Below are positions 1-8,649 of a DNA stretch of 37,365 nucleotides, piece by piece; position 1 is the stretch's first letter, and each line of letters starts with the position of its first letter. The position numbers and the translations under genes were made by a program. The notes beneath the pieces are model-generated. The model saw only the letters and a list, made by a program, of their open reading frames with translations. It was not told the origin of the DNA and searched no databases. The stretch covers positions 1 to 37,365 of the forward strand of contig CAMJKP010000029.1 in NCBI GenBank assembly GCA_946406435.1. The letters are read 5' to 3'. The stretch is from an uncultured Prevotellaceae bacterium (GTDB taxonomy: Bacteria; Bacteroidota; Bacteroidia; Bacteroidales; Bacteroidaceae).

Positions 1-491
1 ATGGCAAGAAGCCAGTTCTGCGAGCAATTGTTGATTGCTGAGCCTGAGAGAGTTAAACCTATTGCTATTACCATCGGACCTGTCACTACAGGAGGGAAGA
101 AACGCATTACTTTCTCTGTGCCAAACATCTTTAGAAGAAATGCCATAACGAAATACATCAATGCTGCTGCAGCCACGCCGATACAGGCATAGTTTAGAGC
201 CATTTCCTCTGTCAGACCTTGTGCCATGCCCATCTGCTTTACGCAGGCATATCCACCAAGAAAGGCAAAGCTTGAACCGAGAAATGCAGGAACTTTGAAT
301 TGTGAAACAAGATGGAAAATCAATGTTCCGATACCTGCAAATAGAAGTGTTGTGCTAACGTCAAGTCCTGTGATAAGGGGAACAAGTACCGTAGCTCCGA
401 ACATTGCGAAGAGATGCTGGATGCCGAGAACAAAGAACTTAGGTCTTCCGAGACTGCGTGCATCGTAGATGCCTTGACTTTGATTGCTCAT
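1..491 (-). CDS. uraA: Uracil permease, NCS2 family (3'-truncated by window edge)
   Basis: Reading the reverse strand from an ATG at 489-491 gives 163 codons with no stop before the window edge, so only the N-terminal part is here. The protein would import uracil with protons across the inner membrane. It shows the segment QHLFAMFGATVLVPLITG near residues 21-38, then LGSSFAFLGG and FFPPVVTGPMVIAIGL, which closely match the start of E. coli UraA as I remember it. Hydrophobic stretches alternate with short loops as expected for this multi-helix family. A TACTTTTG box about 57 bases upstream supports the start. Substrate choice within NCS2 (uracil or xanthine) is inferred from the N-terminus only. 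Confidence 0.85.
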   Translation of the reverse strand, partial: MSNQSQGIYDARSLGRPKFFVLGIQHLFAMFGATVLVPLITGLDVSTTLLFAGIGTLIFHLVSQFKVPAFLGSSFAFLGGYACVKQMGMAQGLTEEMALNYACIGVAAAALMYFVMAFLLKMFGTEKVMRFFPPVVTGPMVIAIGLTLSGSAINNCSQNWLLA

Positions 492-547
492 TTTTCAGGA
501 TTTTAATATTTTTCTGTCAAATAGGGGTTAATATAGAAATTTCTCAA

Positions 548-579
548 CAAAAGTAAACAAAATATACATATAAAACAAG
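548..579 (-). promoter_or_regulatory. Bacteroidetes-type promoter of uraA
   Basis: On the reverse strand TACTTTTG (548-555) is preceded, after 20 bases, by CTTG (576-579), close to the TTTG-N20-TAnnTTTG consensus. It sits 57 bases before the uraA start codon. Confidence 0.55.
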
Positions 580-650
580 TATTAGCATAAAAAATACTAA
601 TCAAATGCCTTATTTTTCTTAAAATTCTCATTTTATTCCCGAAAAATACG

Positions 651-658
651 TATCTTTG
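651..658 (+). promoter_or_regulatory. -7 box upstream of FNT-like gene
   Basis: TATCTTTG matches the Bacteroidetes TAnnTTTG -7 element and ends 30 bases before the ATG at 689. No clear -33 TTTG is seen at the expected distance. Confidence 0.5.
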
Positions 659-688
659 CGTTCGTCAAATCAAATTTGTCAATAGTAA

Positions 689-1321
689 ATGAAAAAAGAG
701 ACAAAGGACTTTTATATTCAGTCGCTTCTTGCCGGAACGCTCATAGGAATGGGTGATCTTGTGTATGTGGTTAGCGAAAGCCATATACTTGGTTCATTCC
801 TCTTCTCGCTTGGTCTTCTCAGCATTCTCATCAAGGGATATCCTCTCTACACGGGTAGGATAGGATATGTGGAAGGTGTGCGTGATCTTTGGAAACCTGT
901 CGGTGGAATGCTGCCAATCATCATCATGAATTTTATTGGCATAGCTCTTGTATGTAGTCTTGCGAATGAGTCAAGACTCGACCTCTCGGTTGTCGATGCT
1001 ATGGTAAAGACAAAAGTAGAGCAGTCGTGGTTTAGCGCTCTGTACCTTTCATGGGGCTGTGGAGCTATGATGTATCTGGCGGTAAACGGCTGGAGAAAGA
1101 CAAGTAACCCGATAACGGTCATAATGCCTATCATGTTCTTCATCTTGTGTGGCTTTGAGCACTGTATAGCAAATTATGGATACTTCTGGATGTGGATAGC
1201 AAGAGATGGCTTTGCCAATATGTCAGAGCGTATCGTTGAACTTCCACTTGGCTTCTCGCTTAATCTTCTGATAATGATTATCGGAAATGCCTTGGGCAGC
1301 CTTACATTCTCAAAGATATAA
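689..1321 (+). CDS. Formate/nitrite transporter (FNT/FocA)-like membrane protein
   Basis: This 210-residue protein has about six hydrophobic segments. It carries family-like motifs: GTLIGMGDLVY in the first helix, CGFEHCIANYGYFW in the fifth and IIGNALGSL in the last. FNT proteins are pentameric channels for small monovalent anions such as formate, nitrite or hydrosulfide. At 210 residues it is shorter than most members (260-280), with short loops, so it may be a divergent branch. The ATG follows a TAnnTTTG box. It is followed by a BI-1 family gene on the same strand 55 bases later. The transported ion cannot be told from sequence alone. Confidence 0.7.
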   Translation: MKKETKDFYIQSLLAGTLIGMGDLVYVVSESHILGSFLFSLGLLSILIKGYPLYTGRIGYVEGVRDLWKPVGGMLPIIIMNFIGIALVCSLANESRLDLSVVDAMVKTKVEQSWFSALYLSWGCGAMMYLAVNGWRKTSNPITVIMPIMFFILCGFEHCIANYGYFWMWIARDGFANMSERIVELPLGFSLNLLIMIIGNALGSLTFSKI

Positions 1322-1376
1322 TGGTGATAATTAGAAAAAATAGTAAATTGTAAATAGTTAAATAGTAAATAAATTT

Positions 1377-2108
1377 ATGGAATACAAAGACTTCGACCGA
1401 ATGGTCAATGAGGCTGAGGGCACTTATACCCGCTCTTATAGCCCTTCTACTACCTTACCTGTGCTGATGCGTAAGGTCTATACATGGATGGCTCTAGCAC
1501 TTGTTATCACTGGCATAACTGCCTATGGAGTGGCTACAACGCCATCGCTCATCATGGCTATAGCTAATAACTCAATCTTGTTCTGGGGACTCGTAATCGC
1601 AGAGTTCGGACTCGTCATAGGTATCTCTAACATGATTCACAAGCTGAGTCTTACCACCGCCACGCTTCTCTTCATTCTGTATAGTGTGATAAATGGGGCA
1701 ACTCTGTCCTTCATCTTCCTGCTTTATACCATGAGTTCCATCAGCACCGTATTCTTCATCACAGCCGGAACATTCGCTGTAATGGCATTAATAGGATATA
1801 CCACAAAGATTGACCTTTCAAAAATGGGCAATATTCTCTATATGGTTCTTATAGGAATTCTTATTGCTACCGCAGTCAATATATTCGTTCATTCATCTGG
1901 TTTCCAGTTGATTATCAGCTATGTAGGCGTACTCGTCTTTGTAGGCCTCACAGCTTACGATACGCAGAAAATCAAGCTTATGCTCAATGAACAGAGTTCT
2001 GCTAATGAAAGTGCTCAGAAGCTCGCCCTTCTTGGTGCTCTGAGTCTTTATCTTGACTTTGTAAATCTCTTTATCTATTTGTTGAGAATCTTTGGCGATA
2101 GAAGGTAA
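1377..2108 (+). CDS. Bax inhibitor-1/YccA family membrane protein
   Basis: The 243-residue protein has a hydrophilic N-terminus of about 27 residues, then a run of seven hydrophobic helices. The block LMRKVYTWMALALVITGITA is typical of the BI-1/YccA (UPF0005) family. The C-terminal half has GLTAYDTQKIK followed by LGALSLYLDFVNLF, the most conserved part of the family. Relatives are implicated in membrane protein quality control (E. coli YccA with FtsH) or in calcium leak (BsYetJ); which applies here is unknown. A strong hairpin terminator closes the gene at 2146-2187. The 55-base gap to the FNT-like gene is A/T-rich and allows co-transcription. Confidence 0.9.
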   Translation: MEYKDFDRMVNEAEGTYTRSYSPSTTLPVLMRKVYTWMALALVITGITAYGVATTPSLIMAIANNSILFWGLVIAEFGLVIGISNMIHKLSLTTATLLFILYSVINGATLSFIFLLYTMSSISTVFFITAGTFAVMALIGYTTKIDLSKMGNILYMVLIGILIATAVNIFVHSSGFQLIISYVGVLVFVGLTAYDTQKIKLMLNEQSSANESAQKLALLGALSLYLDFVNLFIYLLRIFGDRR

Positions 2109-2145
2109 TACGATACTTGTCTGCTAATTGCAGATATAATATAAG

Positions 2146-2187
2146 CAGAGACACAAATGCGCTAAGCATATTGTGTCTCTGTTTTTT
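2146..2187 (+). terminator. Intrinsic terminator after BI-1 gene
   Basis: An 11-bp perfect stem, CAGAGACACAA (2146-2156) with TTGTGTCTCTG (2171-2181), is followed directly by six T. Confidence 0.9.
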
Positions 2188-2280
2188 GATACCTATTATG
2201 GTTGTTGCTTTTTATTTTAACTTGAATTTATAGCCCAAAGTCGATGGGAAGAGATTATATCTGTAATTATTCTAATATTC

Positions 2281-2425
2281 TTTCCTTGTAGTTCCGCTAT
2301 AAGTCCGCTCTTCCTTCGCTCTTCCTCCGTACCAAAGTCGGTGCAAAGTCGGTGGAAAGTCGGTGAAGGACCTATTTTGGATAGGACCTTCATCGAGTTT
2401 GGTTGGGAGGAACATAGGAGGAATT
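2281..2425. repeat. Dispersed repeat, 'TTCGCTCTTCCTCC' family
   Basis: The non-coding stretch holds three tandem 11-mers built on AAAGTCGGTG (2333-2365). An inverted repeat follows, GAAGGACCTA (2365-2374) with TAGGACCTTC (2382-2391), and then TCATCGAGTTTGGTTGGGA. The sequences CTTCGCTCTTCCTCCG and CATCGAGTTTGGTTGGGA recur at 10963-11125. No ORF is seen between 2109 and 2517. Confidence 0.7.
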
Positions 2426-2443
2426 ACGTTGTTATAGCAAAGT

Positions 2444-2476
2444 AAAGGCTCGCTTCAAACAGAAACGAGCCTTTTT
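2444..2476. terminator. Hairpin terminator between converging genes
   Basis: AAAGGCTCG (2444-2452) pairs with CGAGCCTTT (2466-2474), followed by T-rich sequence on the + strand and a weaker one on the reverse strand. It lies just beyond the 3' end of the reverse-strand gene 2518-3321, so it may act in both directions. Confidence 0.75.
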
Positions 2477-2517
2477 ATAATTAAGTTTTACTCTTTTAAC
2501 CTTAATCAGAGTAGCGA

Positions 2518-3321
2518 TTAATAGTCATCATCATCGCCGACTTCCTCTGCCTCTATGCCAAGTTCGTCAGGGTCAGTATCGTATGTGGTACGATAACTCT
2601 CCTCTGTGAGCTTGTCATCATCGAATGCGTCATCGTCCTCGTCAGACTTGTAGTAGTCGTCCTTGATGTCTACATCCTCATCGCTATCGGCATCATCATC
2701 CTCGAAGTGAACGCCATCCTCATCATAACGCATCTTAACCTTGACCATTTCTGGCTTTTCCTTGGCGAAGATAGCCTCTGTCCATAGTCCCTTTGGAATT
2801 TCAAGCACGTCAAAGCCATCCTCCATTTTCTTCTCATAAAGTCCACCTGGCTTGTGAAGACGATCCTTTGGAAGGGTTGTGGTAGAAATGTCGAAACCGC
2901 TTTCGATGATATCTTTGATACTCTGAGACAAAGAATCCCAGCCTCCGCCGAAGTTACGCTCAATAACCTCAAGGAGCTTAGCTGCAGATATGTGACGGAT
3001 ATTCTCGTATGTAAGATCTGTTACGCGGAGAATAGGGCGTTTCTTGATGGCATACTTCACCTTGTTGCTCTCGTCAACACGAAGAAGTCCGACGCACATA
3101 CCGCGCATTTCGTATTTCCTTATGACTTCTGGGCGATCGACTTTAACCTCTTCAATCTCAAATGCAGAGCGGAGAATAGTGATGTATCTGTTGATGTTCT
3201 CTGTCATATCAGCATCTTTTTCCCCTGCACTCCAGATTCTGAAGACATCATTCTCTTGAAGCTCCCATACATTACTCTTATTGAGTGTCTTGAGTGTGAT
3301 TAATTTCTTGTCAGTTGCCAT
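2518..3321 (-). CDS. Conserved hypothetical protein with acidic C-terminal tail
   Basis: I do not recognise a named family for this 267-residue protein. It has no signal peptide or membrane segment, so it is probably cytoplasmic. Residues 1-195 look folded (mixed helix and strand, with WELQENDVFRIW near the start). The last 70 residues are strongly acidic, with repeated Asp/Glu runs such as DDDADSDEDVDIKDD, and probably disordered. Such tails are seen in proteins that bind nucleic-acid-binding or basic partners, but no function is claimed here. It is a single-gene unit with a textbook promoter (3365-3396) and a hairpin terminator (2444-2476), which suggests a real, well expressed gene. Confidence 0.8.
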   Translation of the reverse strand: MATDKKLITLKTLNKSNVWELQENDVFRIWSAGEKDADMTENINRYITILRSAFEIEEVKVDRPEVIRKYEMRGMCVGLLRVDESNKVKYAIKKRPILRVTDLTYENIRHISAAKLLEVIERNFGGGWDSLSQSIKDIIESGFDISTTTLPKDRLHKPGGLYEKKMEDGFDVLEIPKGLWTEAIFAKEKPEMVKVKMRYDEDGVHFEDDDADSDEDVDIKDDYYKSDEDDDAFDDDKLTEESYRTTYDTDPDELGIEAEEVGDDDDY

Positions 3322-3364
3322 ATGATTTAATTGTTATTTTGTTATTGTCATTACTTTTCGACTG

Positions 3365-3396
3365 CAAAAATACAACATATCGGGGTAACAAACAAA
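3365..3396 (-). promoter_or_regulatory. Consensus promoter for gene 2518-3321
   Basis: On the reverse strand TTTG (3393-3396), a 20-base spacer and TATTTTTG (3365-3372) match the Bacteroidetes consensus in full. It lies 44 bases before the start codon. Confidence 0.85.
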
Positions 3397-3413
3397 TTTT
3401 TTAGCGATTATTT

Positions 3414-3445
3414 TTTGTCGGATTGATATATATTTCTTAAATTTG
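3414..3445 (+). promoter_or_regulatory. Consensus promoter for rarA
   Basis: TTTG (3414-3417), a 20-base spacer and TAAATTTG (3438-3445) give a full Bacteroidetes consensus. It is divergent from the promoter at 3365-3396. It would create a leader of about 100 bases before rarA. Confidence 0.85.
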
Positions 3446-3456
3446 CACTCAAAATA

Positions 3457-3553
3457 AGTACAATGTACCATTTACAATTTACAATGTACAATTTGTTGTG
3501 CTCGGATTGTTGCTTGTAAATGGTACTTTGTAAATGGTAAATTGTACATTACA
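3457..3553. repeat. Imperfect inverted repeat in the rarA leader
   Basis: Both arms are built from copies of GTACCATTTACAA-like units: one orientation at 3464-3492, the opposite orientation at 3514-3549. The arms can fold into a long hairpin in the transcript, directly before the rarA start codon. Confidence 0.7.
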
Positions 3554-3555
3554 AA

Positions 3556-4830
3556 ATGAGTGAACCTTTGGCAGAGCGAATGCGACCTCGCACGCTCGAT
3601 GAATATATCGGACAGAAACATCTTGTTGGCGAAGGGGCTGTCCTTCGTCGGATGATAGATTCCGGACATATCTCGTCTTTTATACTCTGGGGGCCTCCAG
3701 GGGTTGGAAAGACTACTTTGGCACAGATAATTGCCAATAAGCTTGATACGCCTTTCTATACGCTTTCGGCCGTTACTTCGGGTGTAAAGGACGTGCGTGA
3801 TGTAATAGAAAAGGCGAAAAACAATAGGTTCTTTGGCAATACAAGTCCAATACTCTTTATTGACGAGATACATCGTTTTTCCAAGTCTCAGCAAGACTCG
3901 CTTCTTGGAGCTGTTGAGCGAGGGGTTGTGACTCTTATTGGTGCAACGACCGAGAATCCTTCGTTTGAGGTTATTCGTCCTTTGCTCTCGCGTTGTCAGC
4001 TTTATATTCTGAAGTCATTGGAAAAGGCTGACCTTGAGGAACTTGTCAATCGCGCTATAACACAGGATGTTGAGCTTCGTGAGCGTGATATCAAACTTGA
4101 GGAGAGTGGGGCTTTGTTCAGGTATTCTGGAGGAGACGCTCGTAAGTTGCTGAACATCTTGCAGTTGGTTGTGGATTCTGAGAGTACTAAAGAGGTAGTG
4201 ATAACCGACAAACTTGTAGAGTCACGCTTGCAACAGAATCCTCTGGCATACGATAAGGAAGGTGAGATGCACTATGACATCATTTCGGCTTTCATAAAGA
4301 GTATTCGAGGTTCTGATCCTGATGCGGCTCTATATTGGATGGCAAGAATGATAGAGGGTGGGGAAGACCCTCAGTTTATTGCCCGTCGTCTTGTAATCTC
4401 GGCTTCTGAAGATATCGGTCTTGCAAATCCAAATGCTTTGTTGCTTGCAAATGCTGCCTTTGATGCAGTTATGAAGATTGGTTGGCCTGAGGGTAGGATT
4501 CCGCTCGCAGAGGCTTGTGTGTATCTGGCAACAAGCCCGAAATCAAACTCTGCATACAACGGAATAAATGATGCTATTCAACTTGTGCACAAAACTGGCA
4601 ATCAGCCAGTTCCTTTGCATCTTCGTAATGCTCCTACACAGTTGATGGCAGAGCTTGGGTATCATGATGGGTATAAGTATCCTCACGACTATCCGAATAA
4701 CTTTACTCCTCAACAGTATATGCCTGATACTCTGAAGAATGAACGTCTTTGGCATGCCCAACATTCGCCTTCGGAAGAAAAACAGTATCAGAATATGTTG
4801 AAACTTTGGGGGGATAGGTTCTCCAAATGA
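3556..4830 (+). CDS. rarA: Replication-associated recombination protein A (RarA/MgsA), AAA+ ATPase
   Basis: RarA acts at stalled replication forks, where it opens duplex ends and interacts with SSB. It is a tetrameric clamp-loader-like ATPase. Visible motifs are Walker A GPPGVGKT (46-53), Walker B ILFIDEIHRF (99-108), sensor 1 GATTENPSF (129-137) and an arginine-finger segment RPLLSRC (141-147). The C-terminal oligomerisation region includes ALYWMARMIEGGEDP and GRIPLAEACVYLA. The length of 424 residues is normal for the family. The start at MSEPLAERMRPRTLDEYIGQ is the classic RarA N-terminus. It has its own consensus promoter and a repeat-filled leader; the next gene starts 44 bases downstream. 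Confidence 0.97.
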   Translation: MSEPLAERMRPRTLDEYIGQKHLVGEGAVLRRMIDSGHISSFILWGPPGVGKTTLAQIIANKLDTPFYTLSAVTSGVKDVRDVIEKAKNNRFFGNTSPILFIDEIHRFSKSQQDSLLGAVERGVVTLIGATTENPSFEVIRPLLSRCQLYILKSLEKADLEELVNRAITQDVELRERDIKLEESGALFRYSGGDARKLLNILQLVVDSESTKEVVITDKLVESRLQQNPLAYDKEGEMHYDIISAFIKSIRGSDPDAALYWMARMIEGGEDPQFIARRLVISASEDIGLANPNALLLANAAFDAVMKIGWPEGRIPLAEACVYLATSPKSNSAYNGINDAIQLVHKTGNQPVPLHLRNAPTQLMAELGYHDGYKYPHDYPNNFTPQQYMPDTLKNERLWHAQHSPSEEKQYQNMLKLWGDRFSK

Positions 4831-4874
4831 AAAGGCATATAGTTTTTGTAATTCGTAATTTGTAATTGTTAAGG

Positions 4875-5492
4875 ATGTTAGGCGTAGATCATCTTTTGGT
4901 TATCATCGAGTTTCTTGGTACGTTTGCCTTTGCTATTTCTGGCATTAGACAAGCGGCTGGCAAGAACTTTGACTGGTTTGGTGGCTTCATCTGTGGCATA
5001 GCCGTTGCTATTGGTGGAGGTACCATACGAGACGTATTGCTTGGCGTGCGTCCATTCTGGATGACTGCACCTATATATATTATATGTACCTTCATAGCTC
5101 AGTTGTTCGTGGTTATCTTTTCAAGATATATCAAGAAACTGGATAATGCGTGGTTCGTGTTTGATACGCTCGGTCTCGCTTTCTTTACTATTGCAGGCAT
5201 GCAGAAGACACTAGCTATGGGACATCCGTTCTGGGTGGCAATAATAATGGGTACTATAACGGGAAGTGCAGGAGGCGTTATTCGTGATGTACTTCTAAAT
5301 TCTGTTCCTGTGATTTTTCAGAAGGAGATTTATGCGATGGCAAGTATAGTAGGAGGAATTTTGTATTGGCTGATGATATACCTTGACGTGAATGTTACGG
5401 TTTCTGCTACGATTTCATTCTTCGTTATTGTCGCCATACGTTTCTTTGCCGTTAAATATCATTTGGCGTTGCCTAAACTGAAGCAGCTGTGA
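4875..5492 (+). CDS. Trimeric intracellular cation channel (TRIC)/UPF0126 family membrane protein
   Basis: This 205-residue integral membrane protein has two copies of the UPF0126 repeat. Each carries a GG(T/V)IRDVLL motif: GGGTIRDVLLGVRPFW in the first half and GGVIRDVLLNSVPVIF in the second. Prokaryotic TRIC homologues form trimeric potassium-permeable channels; E. coli YicG/YadS are relatives. The gene starts at ATG 4875 (MLGVDHLLVIIEFLGTFAFA). A TTG three codons earlier is in frame but less likely. It sits 44 bases after rarA and 39 bases before a HIT gene, so the three may be co-transcribed up to the terminator at 5978. Confidence 0.88.
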   Translation: MLGVDHLLVIIEFLGTFAFAISGIRQAAGKNFDWFGGFICGIAVAIGGGTIRDVLLGVRPFWMTAPIYIICTFIAQLFVVIFSRYIKKLDNAWFVFDTLGLAFFTIAGMQKTLAMGHPFWVAIIMGTITGSAGGVIRDVLLNSVPVIFQKEIYAMASIVGGILYWLMIYLDVNVTVSATISFFVIVAIRFFAVKYHLALPKLKQL

Positions 5493-5531
5493 TGATAATA
5501 CGAAAAAAACTAATCTTAAAACTTAAATAAA

Positions 5532-5951
5532 ATGTATAGTGATCCTAAGAAGTGCCTTTACTGCACAAACAATTTTGGAGAGTTGATGATTGAGATTGCA
5601 CATCTTCGTGTGTCTCGTGTTTTTCTTTTCAAAGAGCAGACCTATCGTGGGCGTTGTCTTGTTAGCTATGACAAGCACGTTAATGATTTGAATGAACTCA
5701 CAGATGAGGAACGTAACGACTTTATGGCAGATGTCGTACAGACAACACGTGCAATGCAGAAAGCTTTTAATCCGGAGAAAATAAACTATGGCGCTTATAG
5801 TGACAAACTCTCTCACCTTCACTTCCACCTTGTTCCGAAATATGTTGACGGTCCTGATTATGGTGGCGTATTCCAGATGAATCCGGGTAAGGTGTATCTT
5901 TCTGATGTTGAGTATCAGGAACTTATAGATAAAGTAAAAGAAAACTTGTAA
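5532..5951 (+). CDS. HIT family nucleotide hydrolase/transferase
   Basis: This 139-residue protein has the histidine-triad motif SHLHFHLVP (H-x-H-x-H), in which the middle His is the nucleophile that takes up AMP from substrates such as adenosine phosphoramidates or dinucleoside polyphosphates. The N-terminal CLYCTNNFGELM resembles the Cys pair of zinc-containing HIT proteins, though only one CxxC is visible. The hydrolysed substrate is unknown. It is the last gene of the rarA cluster and is followed by a strong terminator at 5978-6008. Confidence 0.93.
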   Translation: MYSDPKKCLYCTNNFGELMIEIAHLRVSRVFLFKEQTYRGRCLVSYDKHVNDLNELTDEERNDFMADVVQTTRAMQKAFNPEKINYGAYSDKLSHLHFHLVPKYVDGPDYGGVFQMNPGKVYLSDVEYQELIDKVKENL

Positions 5952-5977
5952 AAACTCGTTCTTAATAAAAACAAAAA

Positions 5978-6008
5978 GGGCCCATCATCACGATGAGCCC
6001 TTTTTTTT
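5978..6008 (+). terminator. Intrinsic terminator after HIT gene
   Basis: GGGCCCATC (5978-5986) pairs with GATGAGCCC (5992-6000), with one C-A mismatch, followed by eight T. Confidence 0.92.
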
Positions 6009-6146
6009 CTTTTTTTGTTTTCTAAAAGGTAATGTATTAGTCTGGTCGGTTTCTCGCGAATAATAACCAGAACTGTTGACTTTATCTGTAAGTGGGTGCA
6101 AAATTACTCATATTTTTTCATATTTGCAAGAAAAGTTGGGAAAAAA

Positions 6147-6178
6147 TTTCATTATGTCGGAAAAATATGCTACCTTTG
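6147..6178 (+). promoter_or_regulatory. Promoter of the rhamnose operon
   Basis: TACCTTTG (6171-6178) is a full -7 box. A near-consensus TTTC lies 20 bases upstream (6147-6150). The rfbD start codon is 41 bases downstream. Confidence 0.75.
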
Positions 6179-6219
6179 CGCCTAAAATTAATAAATTTTA
6201 ATTTTAACAGGAAGATAAA

Positions 6220-7113
6220 ATGAATATTCTTGTAACTGGAGCAAACGGACAGCTCGGAAACGAGATGCGTATTGTTAGCCGTAATAGTTCTGATAAATAC
6301 ATCTTTACAGATGTAATGGATATTGAGGGTGTTCAGACAACTCATCTTGATATTACTGATATTGAAGCTGTCCGAAATATCGTGAAAGACAACGATGTAA
6401 AATGTATTATTAACTGTGCAGCATATACTAATGTGGATAAGGCTGAATCGGATGAGGCTTTCTGTCGTGTGCTGAATGCCAAGGCTCCAGAGAATCTTGC
6501 TGTCGTGATGGCAGAGGTAGATGGACTTCTCGTACACGTTAGTACTGATTATGTGTTTGGTGCAGATCCGTATAATGTACCTTGCAAGGAAGATCAGAAG
6601 GGGACTCCTACTGGTGTTTATGGAAAGACAAAACTGGAGGGAGAGCAGGCTATTATCGCAAGTGGTTGTAAATACATAATACTTCGTACTGCATGGCTCT
6701 ACTCTGAGTTTGGAAAGAACTTTGTCAAGACAATGCTGAATCTGACAGCTACAAAGCCACAATTGAAGGTTGTGTTTGATCAGGTCGGAACTCCGACCTA
6801 TGCACTTGATCTTGCTAATGCGATCTATGATATTGTAAATGGTAGAAAGTATGAAGAAAATACTGGCATCTACCATTATTCAAATGAAGGCGTATGCTCT
6901 TGGTATGATTTCACAAAGATGATTGCCATGCTTAGCGGTCATAATGATTGTGATATACAACCTTGTCATTCGGATGAATTCCCTAGTCCGGTTATACGTC
7001 CTTCTTACTCGGTATTCGACAAGACAAAGGTAAAGACTACTTTTGGGGTGAAGGTGCCTTATTGGCTCGACTCACTTAAAACCTGTTTGAAAAATATGAA
7101 CGAACTTAATTAA
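6220..7113 (+). CDS. rfbD: dTDP-4-dehydrorhamnose reductase
   Basis: RfbD (RmlD) performs the last step of dTDP-L-rhamnose synthesis, reducing dTDP-4-keto-L-rhamnose with NAD(P)H in the cytoplasm. The 297-residue protein has the Rossmann glycine motif TGANGQLG (6-13), STDYVF (108-113) and the catalytic YGKTK (Y134, K138) of extended SDR enzymes. Length is normal. It is first in a tight operon: rfbA begins 6 bases after its stop. The gene order rfbD-A-C-B differs from the enterobacterial B-D-A-C order. Confidence 0.96.
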   Translation: MNILVTGANGQLGNEMRIVSRNSSDKYIFTDVMDIEGVQTTHLDITDIEAVRNIVKDNDVKCIINCAAYTNVDKAESDEAFCRVLNAKAPENLAVVMAEVDGLLVHVSTDYVFGADPYNVPCKEDQKGTPTGVYGKTKLEGEQAIIASGCKYIILRTAWLYSEFGKNFVKTMLNLTATKPQLKVVFDQVGTPTYALDLANAIYDIVNGRKYEENTGIYHYSNEGVCSWYDFTKMIAMLSGHNDCDIQPCHSDEFPSPVIRPSYSVFDKTKVKTTFGVKVPYWLDSLKTCLKNMNELN

Positions 7114-7119
7114 TAATCT

Positions 7120-8025
7120 ATGAAAGGAATTGTTCTTGCTGGTGGAAGTGGTACAAGATTGTATCCTATCACAAAAGGTATCTCTAAGCAGTTGATGCCA
7201 ATCTATGACAAACCGATGATTTATTATCCGATAAGCGTGCTTATGCTTGCTGGTATTCGCGATATACTTATCATTTCTACTCCTTTTGATCTACCGGGAT
7301 TCAAGAGACTTCTTGGCGATGGTAGCGACTATGGAGTACATTTTGAATATGCAGAACAACCATCTCCAGATGGTCTTGCACAGGCATTCACGATTGGTGC
7401 AGACTTTATTGGAGATGATAGCGCTTGTCTTGTTCTTGGTGATAATATATTCCAGGGTACAGGCTTTACCAAGATGCTTAAAGAGGCTGTACGTACAGCT
7501 GAAGAAGATAAGAAGGCAACGGTGTTTGGCTATTGGGTTAATGATCCTGAGAGATATGGTGTTGCTGAGTTTGATAAGGATGGTAATTGCCTCTCTATTG
7601 AGGAGAAACCAAAGGAACCAAAGTCTAACTATGCTGTTGTTGGATTGTATTTCTATCCAAACAAGGTGGTAGAGGTTGCACGCAATATCAAGCCTTCTGC
7701 TCGTGGTGAGTATGAGATAACTACCGTTAATCAGAAATTCCTTGAAGATGGAGAACTGAAGGTACAGACTCTCGGTCGTGGTTTCGCATGGCTTGATACT
7801 GGTACTCATGATTCTCTTTCTGAGGCAAGTACATATATAGAGGTACTTGAGAAACGTCAGGGCTTGAAGGTCGCTTGTCTTGAAGGTATTGCATACCGTA
7901 AGGGATGGATTAATGAGGACAAGATGCGTGAACTGGCTAAGCCTATGCTAAAGAACCAATATGGACAGTATCTCCTCAAGGTTATTGATGAGGTTAAGAG
8001 ATTCGGTTCTGGATTGGAGGCATAA
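7120..8025 (+). CDS. rfbA: Glucose-1-phosphate thymidylyltransferase
   Basis: RfbA (RmlA) joins dTTP and glucose 1-phosphate to give dTDP-glucose, the first step of the pathway. The start reads [19 protein letters not shown], the nucleotide-binding signature, and the sugar-phosphate side includes [15 protein letters not shown] (77-91). VLGDNIFQG contains the metal-binding Asp (about D108). The length of 301 residues is close to the usual 290-300. It follows rfbD by 6 bases and precedes rfbC by 23. RmlA enzymes are usually feedback-inhibited by dTDP-rhamnose. Confidence 0.97.
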   Translation: MKGIVLAGGSGTRLYPITKGISKQLMPIYDKPMIYYPISVLMLAGIRDILIISTPFDLPGFKRLLGDGSDYGVHFEYAEQPSPDGLAQAFTIGADFIGDDSACLVLGDNIFQGTGFTKMLKEAVRTAEEDKKATVFGYWVNDPERYGVAEFDKDGNCLSIEEKPKEPKSNYAVVGLYFYPNKVVEVARNIKPSARGEYEITTVNQKFLEDGELKVQTLGRGFAWLDTGTHDSLSEASTYIEVLEKRQGLKVACLEGIAYRKGWINEDKMRELAKPMLKNQYGQYLLKVIDEVKRFGSGLEA

Positions 8026-8048
8026 ATAAATGAAAAATTAAAATAATC

Positions 8049-8633
8049 GTGGAAGTAATTAAAACTGATATAGAAGGAGTGCTCGTTATTGAGCCTCGTG
8101 TTTTCAAGGATGCGCGTGGATATTTCTTCGAGAGTTTCTCTCAGAGAGAATTTGACGATAAGGTTGGTGCAATTCTTGGGCATAAGATTAATTTCGTACA
8201 GGACAACGAGTCTATGTCTTCTTATGGAGTAATGCGTGGTTTGCATTTCCAGCGTCCACCTTTTACCCAAAGTAAGCTTGTTCGTTGTGTAAAAGGCGCT
8301 GTGCTTGATGTGGCTGTTGATATCCGTAAGGGGTCTCCTACCTATGGCAAGCATGTGTCATGTCTCCTTACTGAAGATAACCATAAGCAGTTCTTTGTCC
8401 CAAGAGGCTTTGCACATGGCTTTGCCGTACTTTCTGAAACTGCAGTATTCCAGTATAAGTGTGATGAATTCTATCATCCAGAGGCTGATGGAGGTATCTC
8501 TATTGTTGATGATTCTCTCGGTATTGATTGGCAGATTCCTACTGATAAGGCCATTCTTTCAGAGAAAGATACCAAGCATGAATGTCTCAAGGATTTTGAT
8601 TCTCCATTCGATATTAACGTAAGCCTTTATTAA
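8049..8633 (+). CDS. rfbC: dTDP-4-dehydrorhamnose 3,5-epimerase
   Basis: RfbC (RmlC) inverts C3 and C5 of dTDP-4-keto-6-deoxyglucose, using a cupin fold. The 194-residue protein has the conserved ARGYFFESFSQREF, then VMRGLHFQRP with the catalytic His (H66), and FFVPRGFAHGFAVL. The start codon is GTG at 8049: no ATG lies before these conserved residues, and the family normally begins about 10 residues before the IEP segment, as here. A weak GTG start in mid-operon could lower output relative to rfbA. Spacing to rfbB is 16 bases. Confidence 0.95.
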   Translation: MEVIKTDIEGVLVIEPRVFKDARGYFFESFSQREFDDKVGAILGHKINFVQDNESMSSYGVMRGLHFQRPPFTQSKLVRCVKGAVLDVAVDIRKGSPTYGKHVSCLLTEDNHKQFFVPRGFAHGFAVLSETAVFQYKCDEFYHPEADGGISIVDDSLGIDWQIPTDKAILSEKDTKHECLKDFDSPFDINVSLY

Positions 8634-8649
8634 AACAACAAAAACTATT

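Noticed and set aside
226..468. Forward frames at 1-192 and 226-468
   Set aside because: They are the complement of the uracil permease gene, whose reverse-strand protein has clear family motifs.
4866..4874. TTG start for the TRIC gene
   Set aside because: ATG 4875 gives the usual N-terminus; the TTG adds only three residues.
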